From: Apium graveolens
Lineage: Eukaryota; Streptophyta; Magnoliopsida; Apiales; Apiaceae
DNA: 64,000 nucleotides
Assembly (NCBI RefSeq): GCF_009905375.1
Contig: NC_133648.1
Span: 313,165,666-313,229,665, forward strand
Reading direction: 5' to 3'
In this document: in pieces, positions 1-11,584 of the stretch
Layout: the number at the start of each line of letters is the position of its first letter
How positions within the stretch are numbered: the stretch's first letter is position 1
Notes under the pieces: generated by a model
Seen by the model: the letters and a program-made list of their open reading frames with translations, nothing else
Database searches by the model: none
What the model was told of the DNA's origin: nothing
Position numbers and translations under genes: made by a program

Positions 1-189
1 CCTTCCTTGATTCTATCAAGGTATTCTGGATCTGTTGCTTCCAGAAACATGGTCATCCTTACCTTCCATATGGGATATTCAGATGGTCTCAATATGGGAA
101 CTCTGATAGTCTCATATCGACTCTGAGTTGATGTCTTTGATGATTCCTCAGTTTTGGTAGGCTTAGTTGGAGTTTTCTGTGTCAGACAT
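1..189 (-). pseudogene. gag N-terminus of a Copia (SIRE-like) element, cut by window edge
   Basis: Reading the minus strand leftward from the primer site gives a peptide containing SEYPIWKVRMTMFLEATDPEY. This is the usual N-terminal gag pattern of plant Copia elements, where a tryptophan-centred segment precedes the UBN2-type gag domain. The only nearby ATG (complement of 187-189) is one base out of frame with this peptide, so the gene either carries a small frameshift just after its start or starts elsewhere. The rest of the element lies left of the window. It sits directly downstream of a primer-binding site and LTR, which confirms orientation. Function: capsid-like protein of the retrotransposon particle. 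The assignment to gag is clear; the integrity of the full gene cannot be judged. Confidence 0.7.
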
Positions 190-230
190 GATTGTGTTTG
201 GATCTTTAACTGTATGTGTGTTAACAGAAG

Positions 231-242
231 GCTCTGATACCA
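231..242 (-). other. Primer-binding site (initiator Met tRNA) of the left-edge Copia element
   Basis: The minus strand reads TGGTATCAGAGC, the standard plant retrotransposon site complementary to the 3' end of initiator methionine tRNA. It lies 2 bp inside the LTR that begins at 245. Confidence 0.85.
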
Positions 243-244
243 CT

Positions 245-857
245 TGTTAGGTCACACTTTCACTGTAGAGGGGGTGAATACAGTGTTTATTACAATCAAA
301 TCAAACTTCAAGAACTTATGTAACAGAAAACAAACTTTATTTAAATAATAAACTCTGTTACAATCTGGAACTGTTATCTCTCAGTGATGAACAAAATATC
401 ACGAGAGCTGCTAGGGTTATATTAAATAATATTCTCGATAATGATAACACTTATAGTGTAAACCCTATGTCTGTGTTTATATACTACACAGTTACAAGAT
501 AATCGCTAATTGATATGGAATATAATTCTGCTTCCTAAAATATATCAATCAGATATCTTCTATTCCAAGTATTCCATTCTTCACGGAATTCCTTCTTCAT
601 GCATATCTCTTCTTATGTTTATCTTGATCTTCTTAACTTTAATCAGCTACTGTCCTTATCTGATCGTCCTTCAGCACTTAAGTTCTGATATCTATCTCCT
701 GATGCTTATCTCCTGATAACATAAGTACTGATATCCCTTAAGTTCTGTTGTCCAGTATAAGTACTGATCAGTTAAGTACTGATTTGTTCTGTTCAAATAA
801 GATCTGAAATCTAAACATAAAACATATTAGCCATGACATTATCAAATATATCTAACA
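245..857 (-). repeat. 5' LTR of the left-edge Copia element
   Basis: The segment runs from TGTTAGGTCACAC to ATATCTAACA on the plus strand, so it has the TG...CA ends of an LTR, and it abuts a primer-binding site. It is 613 bp long. Near its inner end it carries AGAGGGGGTGAATAC, a G-run followed by TGAAT that recurs at the same place in the other Copia LTRs of this window. Between about 670 and 800 it holds five copies of a short motif of the form TTAAGT(A/T)CTGAT or ATAAGTACTGAT. The other LTR of this element is outside the window. Confidence 0.8.
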
Positions 858-1917
858 CTGTGCAATCCTAATTCCAAATATAGTTACTATTTATGAATTC
901 TTTTAATTCAAAAATTGTTTTAAAATTTTATTTTAATTCTGAAAATTCATTTTTAATTATAAAAATCTATATTTAATTTAGAAAAATTATTTTTAATTCT
1001 AAATAAATCTTAATTAATTAATTTTAGTTAATAATTAATTATTTAATTAGTCAATTAATTTAAATATTAATTGATTAATTAATTTAATTACTTCTTAATT
1101 AATTTTAATTGATTATTTAATTGGATTTAATTATTTAAAAATGATTTAAAAATCCCAAAAAATAATTTCTAGCTTAAAATATTATTTTAAATTATTTTCA
1201 AGACTTGATTATTATTATAAAATTATTTTAAAGCCAGATTCGGGTGTTCGAACCCTATTATTTAATTATAAAATGATTCGGAGTCCCGTTTTCGAATAAT
1301 ATTTAAAAATCCGTAATAAATACCTGGAACATTATTTTAACCCCGAATCTTCTTTGATTAATTATTTTAATCAAATATCTTACGTGTTACGTGTTATATG
1401 TGTTCTGATTGATGCGTAATATGATTGTACGTGCTTTGTTTGACTGTTCCTGCTGTAACTTTTAATCCGTACATCAGATTTGGGTGAAACGAAGGGTAGA
1501 TAAAAGTTTGTATCGAATAGAATTAGTTGAGAAATAGTGTTGATGAGTATGTGTGATGTTTAACAGAGGAATCAAGACATAGAAAGGGAAAGCAGGTAGT
1601 CAGTGAGTGGGAATCAATTGATAAGTGCTGGTAAAGTAAAAGCGAATCGATAAGGCAAGTGTTTCTTTTCCTCTTGATTATATTGCAAGTATTTCGGAAC
1701 ACTCTTCACTATGTCACAGTTACCTTAAACAGTTATTATTCTATAATGCAAGTACTTTGAAGTACATAACCCTAACCCTGATTCTTATTGATCTCGAGCC
1801 ATATGCCTGTTTTTTCATAAACCATGGATTGTTGAATTCACATATACAAACCACACATATACAATACAATTCCACAGATACATACCTACCACATACTGAT
1901 TTCTGATACGAAATTAA
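858..1917 (-). repeat. Gypsy-type LTR fragment, left piece (host of Copia-1)
   Basis: This stretch has no credible gene. Bases 900-1180 are very AT-rich with repeated TTTAATT/AATTAATT units. Bases 1230-1370 contain short GC-richer phrases such as TTCGGGTGTTCGAACCC and CGGAGTCCCGTTTTCG between A/T-rich runs, a texture shared with the Gypsy LTRs further right. I interpret it as the continuation of the LTR whose end lies at 15989, split by Copia-1 and cut on the left by the left-edge Copia element. This is inference from position and composition. Confidence 0.45.
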
Positions 1918-2974
1918 TGTTATTCCTAGTGAATTAACAATGAGATTTACAGAAGGGGGTTGAATGTAAATCCCAAAACTTTTTCAAGTTTTGAGCAGTT
2001 TCAAAGGCTGTGTGTTTAAGACAAACAAGTGTGTGAATTGCTTTAAGCTAATACAGACAGATATATATTCAAGCACAGAAGTACAGAACACAACAGACCT
2101 TAAAAACTTTTCTGGTGGATTTGTTATTCCACCAGAGATGGTATTTCAGAAAATCTGTGATTCAAGAAGTTGATCACAGCTGCATCCTAGTACAAACTAG
2201 ATAATTTTTCTCAAGATTTTTCTAAACAGCTCTGGAAAAATTCTATTCTAATTACTAGCTGCTACTTGGTTTATATAACACCAAGTTTACAAGTGAAGAC
2301 AAAGATAAAAAGTACAATAATAAAATAAGTTCTCCACTTGTTTCTTCTCCATTTTTACTCCAGTGCATTGTTGACTATTGCCTCTTTATACTAGAGTAGA
2401 ACGGCTGCTTTTTCTGATGTTCCTGAAATAGGCTACCACATCTCAGTTGTCTCTGTCAACCCATGTGCCTCTGTTTGTAGGTACAACTACCACTTGTCAA
2501 CTGCTATTTAACAGAACATCCATTGAAGCCTTCATCCGTTGATGGCTTTATCCGTTGATGTGTTAGCAGTTGAAGCTCTATCCGTTGATGCACTCATCCG
2601 TTGAAGGATGTTATCCGTTGAAGCTTTAGAGACATCCGTTGAAGCTTTGTTTCTCATCCGTTGAAGGTCTTTAAGTTATCCGTTGACACCATTTCATTTA
2701 TACAAAATTACAAGGCATGAAATATTTACAATTGGCCTTCCTATCTGCATATCCTTTAGTAGTCAACATGACTTATAATTTCCCTCAACATTTAAGAATT
2801 ATATCTCAAATTCAGAGACTGAAATGTGCTACAACACTAGACTTATTTCTAAGTAAAGCTACACCATCAACGGATAGCCAAAGTGGTTTTATCCGTTGAG
2901 GCTACAAACACTAGATTTCTACTTAAGTGTTTTGTTAAACATATCATCAAACTAATGCACTTATATTCCTAACA
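1918..2974 (-). repeat. 3' LTR of Copia-1
   Basis: Runs from TGTTATTCCTAGTG to TTCCTAACA on the plus strand. It contains ten exact copies of the core ATCCGTTG/CAACGGAT, mostly between 2530 and 2900, plus degenerate copies such as ATCCATTGA. A TATATAAA box on the minus strand lies at 2270-2277. It pairs with the LTR at 14060-15117. Confidence 0.93.
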
Positions 2975-2990
2975 ATCTCCCCCTATTTAT
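2975..2990 (-). other. Polypurine tract of Copia-1
   Basis: The minus strand reads AAATAGGGGGAGAT immediately before the 3' LTR. This is the expected plus-strand DNA priming site. The octamer AGGGGGAG at its core recurs inside the element's coding regions. Confidence 0.85.
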
Positions 2991-3148
2991 GTCTATAAGA
3001 ATTGTAGACATAAATTCAAGGTTAACTTGATGATAACAAAACACTTAACAAATATATGAATTGAAACTAAGTAGAAATTTAAAAGTGCTGCAAAAGTGTA
3101 TGTACTAGAAGGTAATTGAAGATTTACAGTGTTTCCAAGGGTGCTCCT

Positions 3149-6100
3149 CTAGCCTGAGCAAATCATCTTTTTTCTTCTTTGATCCCTGGTTTTCTTTCCT
3201 AGCCCTTTGTCATTTTCCTCAATTTGGAGTTGGAGTTGTCTGAAGAATTCAGCTTCATCTTCATCACTGATATCCAACTTAGATTGCATTTCTTTGAGAG
3301 TTTCATTGCTGGCAATCTTGAGTTGGTCTTCAAGTCTGAAAAATCTTCTGACTCCTTTATCATCTCTGAATTCCATCAACCAATGAGGTGATTTGTGAAT
3401 TATAGTTCCCCTTTCTTGAATGAGTAAGGTTCTGGGCAAAACATTGGGCTCCCTCCAAGTTTTCCTTATGTTGGCAATCTTGTTGAGAATTTCAGTCTTG
3501 GCAGTCCTGGTAAAGCCAGAATCCTTTTGAATGGCTGAAAAGACTCTGATCAAGGTAGAGTAGCCTTCATTCAGAATCCTGTAGAGAGGCCATGTTCTTT
3601 CCCCAGCTCCTTTGTATCTGAACACCAATCTCTCTGGTAGCTGTCTGTAAGCAGCAATTCCCCTTACATCCTCCAGCTCATCCAGATAGAGTTCAATGTC
3701 TGAAATTTCTTTTATGTCACAGATGTGAACATAATCATCTTTAGAAATGGGTGGCTTAGGGTTAGGTTTATGTTTTTGAGTGAATTTCTTAGAGTTTAGG
3801 GGAGGTATAGATTTGGATTTTCTTTTCTGTTTCTTTGGTAGTGGAAGAGTGGTTAAAAAGGTAGGCAAATTGATGGTGTCCCAATCAATAGGTTCCTCTT
3901 TTGGGATGATTAGTTCACCATGGATGTTTATAGTGGGATCAGCAACAAAGGGTTCAGGTATGGAAGGTAGAGATTTGGTTCCTTCAGTGTTGCCTTCACT
4001 CCTTCTATGTGCCTTGGCCTTTCTTCTGTTTCCCTTCTGCCATTCCTCTTTTTCCTCCATACTTTCACCAAATATACTCCCAAAAACCTCATCTAAGTTT
4101 GCAATCTTGTCTTCACCCCTGACTTCAATTCCTTTCTCATTTTCAACTAGACTTGACTTTAGCTTTTGTTCAAGCTTTGCTTGTGCTCTTTTGTCAGCCT
4201 TGAGTTTTTCAGCTTCTTTCTTTAACCTTTTGGTTTCTTCCCTCTTGGCTATTGAGAATTTGGGATGTCCTTGCATCACACATATGTTCTTTCCCTCTCT
4301 AAAGATAATAGCCATGTTTCTCCTTACTGCCTCATCCATGGTCTCCTTGTGTTTTGTGATGCTTGTACCCAAAACTTTGTCTTCATCAGGCTTTGGAAGA
4401 GGAAAGTCCACTTCTTTCATCTGAGCAAAGTCTAGAGGGTTCTTTGTGGAGTCCTTGCTGGATCTGGTGTTGGGCTTGAGAACCATAGGTTTTAGATTCT
4501 TGAAAGAAGTCTCTCCAACCTTATTTTTCCTTTCTGGCTTGTGCTCCATATTGATTGGTTCAACCTTTGTGCTATGTTTCACAGATATTGATTTATCTTG
4601 TGTTGAGCCAAACAGCTGTTGCATCCTTTCATCAATTCTCCTCCTTTGCTCTTTCACTTGAATTTCAACTGCTGCTAGCTGGATTAAATCAATTCCATCA
4701 GGCTTTCCTTTGATTTGAATGATTGGAGAAGTAGTGATGGCAGGAACTAGCACTTTAGATATTTGGATTTTTGTAGATGGCTCTCCTTCCCCTTCCCTTT
4801 TACTCTCCCCCTTTTTGTTATCATCAAGGAGAGGGGTCAAGCCCTGTGCTTTTGCCAGTTGCATAAGTAGATTTGTTTGAGATTGTTGGTTGTGAAGAAT
4901 GGTGGCCACAGAATCTTCAATTACTTGAACTCTGTCTTCCAATTTGGCCAGCCTCTTTTCAGTATGTGATTCCTTTTTCAATCTCAACAAAATGTCCTGC
5001 ATTGTACCAAAGGGCATGACTGAATCCAATTTTTCAGAATTGTAGGATTTCAAGTCAGCAATATCCTTTCTGAGTTCATCCACACTCAGATTCTGTCTTA
5101 CTTGCTGCAACTTCATGAGATGCAGTGAGTCCAAGTGAGCTGTAAGGATAGCCTTTGTACCAGCATGAGAAGTTTTCTGAATGGCCTGTTTGATAGTACT
5201 GATTTGTTTGACTAAGGAGACATTGAATTGCCCTGTTGTAGACTCCTTTGTGAAGGCCCATTCAGGTAGATTTGGAATAGAACTAGGGCCTTCATCTCCC
5301 CCTAAGTTCATGCTTCCATCAGAAGAAACAAAGTCATCATCATCGGAATTTACTCCAAATTCTTCAAATGACTCACCAGCTGTTGAAGGCATCTTGTTAA
5401 TAGCAGTTTTGTCCCTTTGAAGAGATGCTGTTGTATGTACTAGATGTAGTGTCTTTTCTGCCTCCACATTGCCCTGTGCAGCCAATACTTGATAGGCTGA
5501 AACAGGATGAGTAAAAGTGTCAGCATCCAAGGAAATGTTATCAATTACAGCTTTGTAATGTTGCTAAAATTGTCTTTCCTTTTCAGCATCATTCACAATC
5601 ATTGACTCACTAGTAATGGCTGGATCCATCCTTATATCTGCTGTACCTGCCTTTCTCTCATTTTCTCTATGTTCTTGCATCAGGGGCTCCCCCTGGCTCA
5701 CACAACTCACTCCCTCACCTTCACCTACTAAGGTGGTACTCCTCTCACTTACTTTTGCCATGCTGGAAGAAATAGCATGCATATTTGAGCTCTCAATCTC
5801 TCCTTTTGCCTGGGAGCAACCCAGCCTCTCACTCAAATTGTCACTCCCTTCCCTCAGTCCTAGAAGTGATTGTACAGTAATCAAGTCTTCTACACTTGGA
5901 ATTGTTTCAGTTGTGTGTGTAGAGACTATCAACGGATGAGGAATAGCCGTTGAAGGTGAAACTGATGGTATCAACGGATAACTGCTGTTAAGCTTATCCG
6001 TTGAAGAACAACCACTTGTCAACGGATGAGTAATATCCGTTGAAGAAGAAAAAGAAGTAGAAATTGAAAGTGATATAACTGTTGAATCTGTGTAGATTGA

Positions 6101-7693
6101 TATGAGTTTTGGTGACACAGATCCTTCAATTACATCTGAAAGAATTTGCGGGTGATCCAACAAATCATCTAAAAGATGATGATCACCTGTATTTGAGTGG
6201 GGCTCCTCCCTGAGTTGTAAAGAGGGAGAATCAGGAATTGATGGGAATAACATATCCATATCTAGAGATGGTGAAGAAGTGTGTGGTGATTGATGTGTGT
6301 TAATTGTGAGAGAATGGGGCTGTGACTCCACATTTGTTGGAGCCACATCAAACTGAGTTTGAGAAGGCATAGATACAGATGGATGTATCTGTGCAGTGTG
6401 TGCACCCTGTGTAGAAGATTGGGTTCTAGCTCTCTTTCTTCTAATAAAGGCTTTTGTTGGTGAGTGTTTGACTTTAGTGTCCCTCCCTCGTTTGTGTGTT
6501 CCTGGTTGGGAACTATTTTCAATAGTTACATCCTTTTGGGAGGATGCAGCTAGGGATATGCTAGTAACCTTTTCAACCACCACAGCTTTTTGAGAAACTG
6601 TGGCTTGGCTAGCTTGGGAAGCACTTTTCTCTCCTTCCTTATCCTGGGGGTTTCTTTGATGTTCACCCCTCCCCTCACCACTCACACCCTGTTCACTCCC
6701 CTCAGGGTTAATGGTAGGTGTTACAACTGTTGTCTTTTGAGAAACAACAGAGGTGGTTTTCTTTGTCTTTGATTTTGAAAGTTTAGTTTTGGTGACCTTG
6801 GTAGGAATCTGTTGGGGCATTGTCACAGATTCCATGGCCACACTAAAAGATAAAGAAATAGAGGGGTTGGAAGAAGTAGGAGTTGTAGAAGCAATTACCT
6901 TACCTACCTGAGGTGCATTCATGATTGGTAAATATACCAATGGCACACTGCTGTTGAGATCCATTCTCAATAAATCTGCAAGAACTCTTTTCTCTTGTGC
7001 CCAGCACTTGAGTTTATTATTCTCATTCGTAATGACCAAACCTTCAGCAACATGGTTAGCCAATAACATAAAGAATCTAGCATAATAGATGTTATTAGAT
7101 CTATTAGCTTTGTTACTTAATCTAGTACCCAATTCTAGCATAACATAGTTGCTAAAATTAAAATACCTATCAGAAACAAGCATATAGAGCATATTGACAA
7201 GAGATGAAGTTATGGAATCAAAATTGCTAATTTTCCCAGAGAAAACCTTGATAAAGGCATCCCCAAGAAAACTCCATTCTTTCCTAAGGCCTTTTCTTTT
7301 AATACTCCCTAAACTAGCAGAGTTAAGAGAATAACCTATGGAATCTAACATGCTGGATACATCATTATCAGTGTGTGGTGTCATGGCATTGTTCTCAGGT
7401 AATTTAAAATATGCTAGTAAGTCATCACAGTTAACACAGTGATTTTTACCTTTGAGAGTGAAGGAGATAGTCATATCTATGGAGTTGAACTCAGCAGTTG
7501 TCCAAATCTCCTCAACTACTTCACAGTAAATCGTTGGGGCTTCCAGCATTGCATAGCTAAGTTTACAGTTTTTGATGAAGTCCATCATTTTGTGATAATC
7601 TGAGTGGGCTTCATTCTTTTCTACCAAAGCTATGAAATTGTTCTTCTCATAGATGAACCCAGATTGAGACATAATCTTTACTACTGGTGCCAT
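3149..7693 (-). pseudogene. Extra 3' ORF of Copia-1 (about 1,515 codons, unknown function)
   Basis: One long frame beginning MAPVVKIMSQ at 7693, which is the start shared with Copia-2 although this copy stays open to 7819. It reads to 3149 with a single internal stop, TAG at 5564-5566, where Copia-2 has CAG (Gln). Three zones are visible. The first is a compact N-terminal part of about 250 residues with many aromatic residues. The second is a long Ser/Thr/Pro-rich low-complexity middle. The third is a charged Lys/Glu-rich part with likely coiled coils, ending in a conserved block of about 190 residues that includes YVHICDIKEISDIELYLDEL. I see no signal peptide or membrane segment, so it does not look like an envelope protein even though SIRE-type elements often carry an env-like ORF here. 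It has no recognised enzymatic motif. Function unknown. Confidence 0.75.
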
Positions 7694-8251
7694 TGTTGTG
7701 AGTAGAAATTGCAGAGAATAACTTGAAGGTTTTGCAGAGAGAAAATGGTAAAAGCTTTGAAATTTCAAGAAAGCGTAAAGTAAAAATGAAAAATCAGAAG
7801 GGCTTATATACTTTCTCAAATTAAAAAAAAAACATAAATAAGATATTAAACAATAAATATGTGTAAGTGAATTTCAGCCATTTAAGAATAAACTGTAAGT
7901 ATTCTAAAAACTACCTTTAAAACAAATATATACAGCTGTATGTATGAGTATCAACGGTTAAGACAATAGAATCAACGGCTGTGAAACACTTGAATCGACT
8001 GATGTGATATTTCAACGGATAAGGTAAACTGTCATCCGTTGAAGAGCACTTCAGTTTTATCCGTTGACGGATAAAAATTCCAGAAATGTATATGACTTTC
8101 AACGGATAATGAACATCCGTTGATAGAACAATTTTGACTTTCAATATATAGGGAATATCCGTTGATGGAATAATCTATGTTAAAAATCAAATTTGTTCTT
8201 GCAGCTAATACATTTCAGGCTTCAATTCAAATTGCAATAAGGACATGAATT
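7694..8251 (-). other. Spacer between pol and the extra ORF of Copia-1
   Basis: No gene. It holds the TATA-poor AT-rich leader of the extra ORF and, between 7960 and 8165, six exact copies of the core CAACGGAT/ATCCGTTG plus degenerate ones. Some are paired in inverted orientation, for example 8100-8123. A subgenomic promoter for the extra ORF could lie here, but I see no specific signal. Confidence 0.6.
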
Positions 8252-11200
8252 TTAAGAGTAATTAAGCATACCTAGCTCACTTACCAATCTTGTGAATGTT
8301 GATTCATCAAGTGGCGTGGTAAATATGTCTGCAATTTGTTGTTCACTTGGAACAAAATGAAGTTCCACTGTACCTTTCATCACATGTTCCCTAATGAAGT
8401 GGTACTTGATATCAATGTGCTTGGTCCTTGAGTGCTGCACAGGATTCTCTGTTATGGCTATGGCACTTGTGTTGTCACAAAAAATAGGAATTCTTCAACA
8501 TATAGTCCATAATCAAGGAGTTGATTCCTCATCCATAACACTTGAGAGCAGCAACTTCCAGCATCAATGTATTCAGCCTCAGCTGTAGAAGTAGAGACTG
8601 AATTTTGCTTTTTGCTAAACCACGATACAAGCTTGTTTCCCAGGAATTGGCAGGAGCCTGTTGTACTTTTCCTGTCTATTTTGCAACCTGCATAGTCTGC
8701 ATCTGAGTAGCCAATTAGATCAAAACCAGACTCTCTAGGGTACCAAATTCCTAGATTTGGAGTCCCCTTGAGATATCTGAAAATTCTTTTAATAGCTACT
8801 AAGTGAGATTCTTTAGGGTCAGCTTGAAATCTAGCACAGAGACATGTAGAAAACATTATATCTGGTCTACTGGCAGTTAAATATAAAAGTGAACCAACCA
8901 TGCCTCTATAACTTGTAATGTCCACAGACCATTCAGTCTTATTTAATTCAAGTTTGGTGGCAGTGGCCATGAGAGTTTTTGCAGATGAACATTCTATTAA
9001 GTCAAACTTCTTTAAAAGATCATAAATATATTTAGTTTGACTAATGAAAATTCCATCACTAACTTGTTTAACTTGTAAACCAAGAAAATAGGTTAGTTCT
9101 CCCATCAGGCTCATTTCATAATTACTTTGCATTAGCTTAGCAAACTTTTTACAAAGCTTATCATCTGTAGATCCAAATATTATGTCATCTACATAAATTT
9201 GAACAAGTATACTAGAGCCATTAACATTCCTAAAGAAGAGAGTTTTATCAATAGTACCTCTAGTGAAGTGATTCTCCAAAAGGAATTTTGATAAGGTTTC
9301 ATACCAGGCTCTAGGTGCTTGCTTCAGTCCATAGAGTGCTTTCAATAGATAATACACATAGTCTGGAAAATTTGGATATTCAAACCCTGGAGGTTGACTT
9401 ACATAAACTTCTTCCTCCAATTTCTCATTTAGAAATGCACTCTTGACATCCATTTGATAGACTTTGAAATTGGCATGGGCTGCATAGGCTAGAAAAATTC
9501 TGATGGCTTCAAGTCTTGCAACAGGAGCATATGTCTCATCAAAATCTATTCCCTCTTGTTGAGAATAGCCTTTAGCAACCAATCTGGCTTTATTCCTTAT
9601 GACAATGCCATTTTCATCCATCTTGTTTCTGAATACCCATTTTGTGTCAATAGGACTCTTGTTCTTTGGTTTGGGTACCAGCCTCCAAACTTTGTTTCTC
9701 TCAAATTGGTTCAGCTCTTCCTGCATAGCTAATATCCAATCTGGATCCAATAAAGCTTCTTCCACTTTCTTAGGTTCCTCCTGAGATAGAAAACTACTAT
9801 ACAGACATTCATCTTGAGTAGCTTTTCTTATTTGCACTTTAGATGATGCATCACCAATGATCAGTTCAAAGGGATGATTCTTGGTCCATTTCCTTTGAGG
9901 TGGAAGATATACTCTAGATGAGGTGGCCTCAGTATTGTCATGATGTGAGACAGAGTGTTGATTAGTTGAAACTCCCCCTGAGTTGTTTGTCCTTTACAGG
10001 GAACTTGGAGTTTTATCAACTGATGATGTAAATCGATTATCCGTTGATGATCTATGATCAACGGATGCTTCATTTTGTACTTCAACGGATGATGCACTAT
10101 GTCTTTCAACGGATACTGCATTGCCTCTATCAATGGATGCAGAATTTTGTGCATTATCCAAGGGCATGTTTTGAATCCCTTTTGAAGTGTCATCTCCATC
10201 AGTCTCCTCTTCACTATCATTACAATATATCTCAATGTTGTCAAATTTGAGTCTCTCATGGTGTCCCTCATCTGTTAGTCCATCAATCTTTTTATCATCA
10301 AATACAACATGCACAGATTCCATAACAATGTTGGTTCTTAGATTGTAGACCCTATAAGATTTTCCAGCTGAGTAACCAACAAATATCCCTTCATCAGCCT
10401 TTGCATCAAACTTCCCTTTATGGTCAGATTAATTTCTCAGTATAAAGCATTTACATCCAAAGACATGAAGAAAGTTTAGAGTTGGTTTTCTTCTCTTGAA
10501 CAACTGATAAGGAGTCATGCCTTTAGCTTGATTGATCAAAGAAATATTCTGAGTGTAGCAGGCACAATTAACAGCTTCAGCCCAGAAATATGTTGGTAAC
10601 TTTGATTCTTCAAGCATTGTTCTAGCAGCCTCAATTAAAGATCTGTTCTTTCTTTCAACTACCCCATTTTGCTGAGGTGTTCTTGGAGCTGAGAACTCAT
10701 GCATGATTCCATTTTCTTCACAGAACAGCCTCATTGTCAAATTCTTGAACTCAGTTCCATTGTCACTCCTGATATTCCTAACCTTCAAGTCAGGATGATT
10801 ATTGACTTGCCTGATGTGATTGATAATGATTTCACTTGCTTCATCCTTTGATCCAAGAAAATAGACCCATGAAAACTTTGAGAAATCATCTACAATCACT
10901 AAGCAATATCTTTTTCTTGCAATTGACAATACATTGACTGGTCCAAACAAATCCATATGTAGCAGCTATAATGGTTCATCAATTGTTGTTTCAAGCTTCT
11001 TTTTGAATGATGCTTTCCTTTGTTTGCCTTTCTGACAAGCATCACACAAACCATCCCTTGAGAATTCAACAAGAGGAATTCCTCTAACTAAGTCCTTTTT
11101 GACTAGATCATTCATTGTCTTGAAATTCAAATGGGATAGCTTCTTGTGCCATAGCCAACTTTCAACTGGACTTGCTTTGCTAAAGAGACAAGTAATAGAT

Positions 11201-11580
11201 TCTGCATCAGTAGAGTTGAAGTCAGCTAAGTACACAATTCCTTTTCTAACTCCAGTTAGAACCACTTTGTTGTCTTTCTTACTGGTGACAACACAGGCTT
11301 CAGAATTGAAGGAAACTGTATTCCCTCTATCACATAGTTGACTGATGCTCAGTAAGTTATGATTGAGACCATCAACTAATGCAACTTCATCAATGATGAC
11401 ATTCCTTGTTGAAATCAAGCCATATCCCATAGTAAACCCTTTGCTGTCATCTCCAAAGGTTATGCTAGGGCCAGCTCTCTCCTTAAACCCTGTGAGCAGG
11501 GAGAAATCTCCTGTCATGTGTCTTGAACAGCCACTGTCCAAGTACCATAGATTTCTTCTGTTTCCCTGCACACCATAAAA
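8252..11580 (-). pseudogene. Copia-1 pol (protease, integrase, reverse transcriptase, RNase H), broken
   Basis: Domains in order on the minus strand: a Copia protease with LDSG in LWYLDSGCSRHMTGD; a zinc-type pre-integrase with HKKLSH and CDACQKGK; an integrase core with [14 protein letters not shown] and [11 protein letters not shown], giving the DDE residues; a reverse transcriptase with YVDDIIFGS; and a Copia RNase H with GYSDADYAG ending at 8252. Breaks are stops at 10966-10968, 10429-10431 and 9994-9996, and a one-base shift near 8490. Copia-2 reads glutamine at all three stop positions. The frame opens only after a TGA at 11581-11583, with no ATG at its head. The linker between integrase and reverse transcriptase contains several copies of the element's short motif. 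Role: polyprotein for processing, integration and cDNA synthesis. Confidence 0.9.
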
Positions 11581-11584
11581 TCAA

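Noticed and set aside
3780..4424. Open frame of 214 codons on the plus strand
   Set aside because: It lies antisense to the extra ORF of Copia-1 and its hydrophobic composition is the expected mirror of Lys/Glu-rich coding. There is no homologue pattern and no support for its own expression.
5564..7819. Start of the extra ORF at 7819 instead of 7693
   Set aside because: The upstream 42 codons are AT-rich leader sequence. Both copies share the ATG of MAPVVKIMSQ in good context, so 7693 is the better start.
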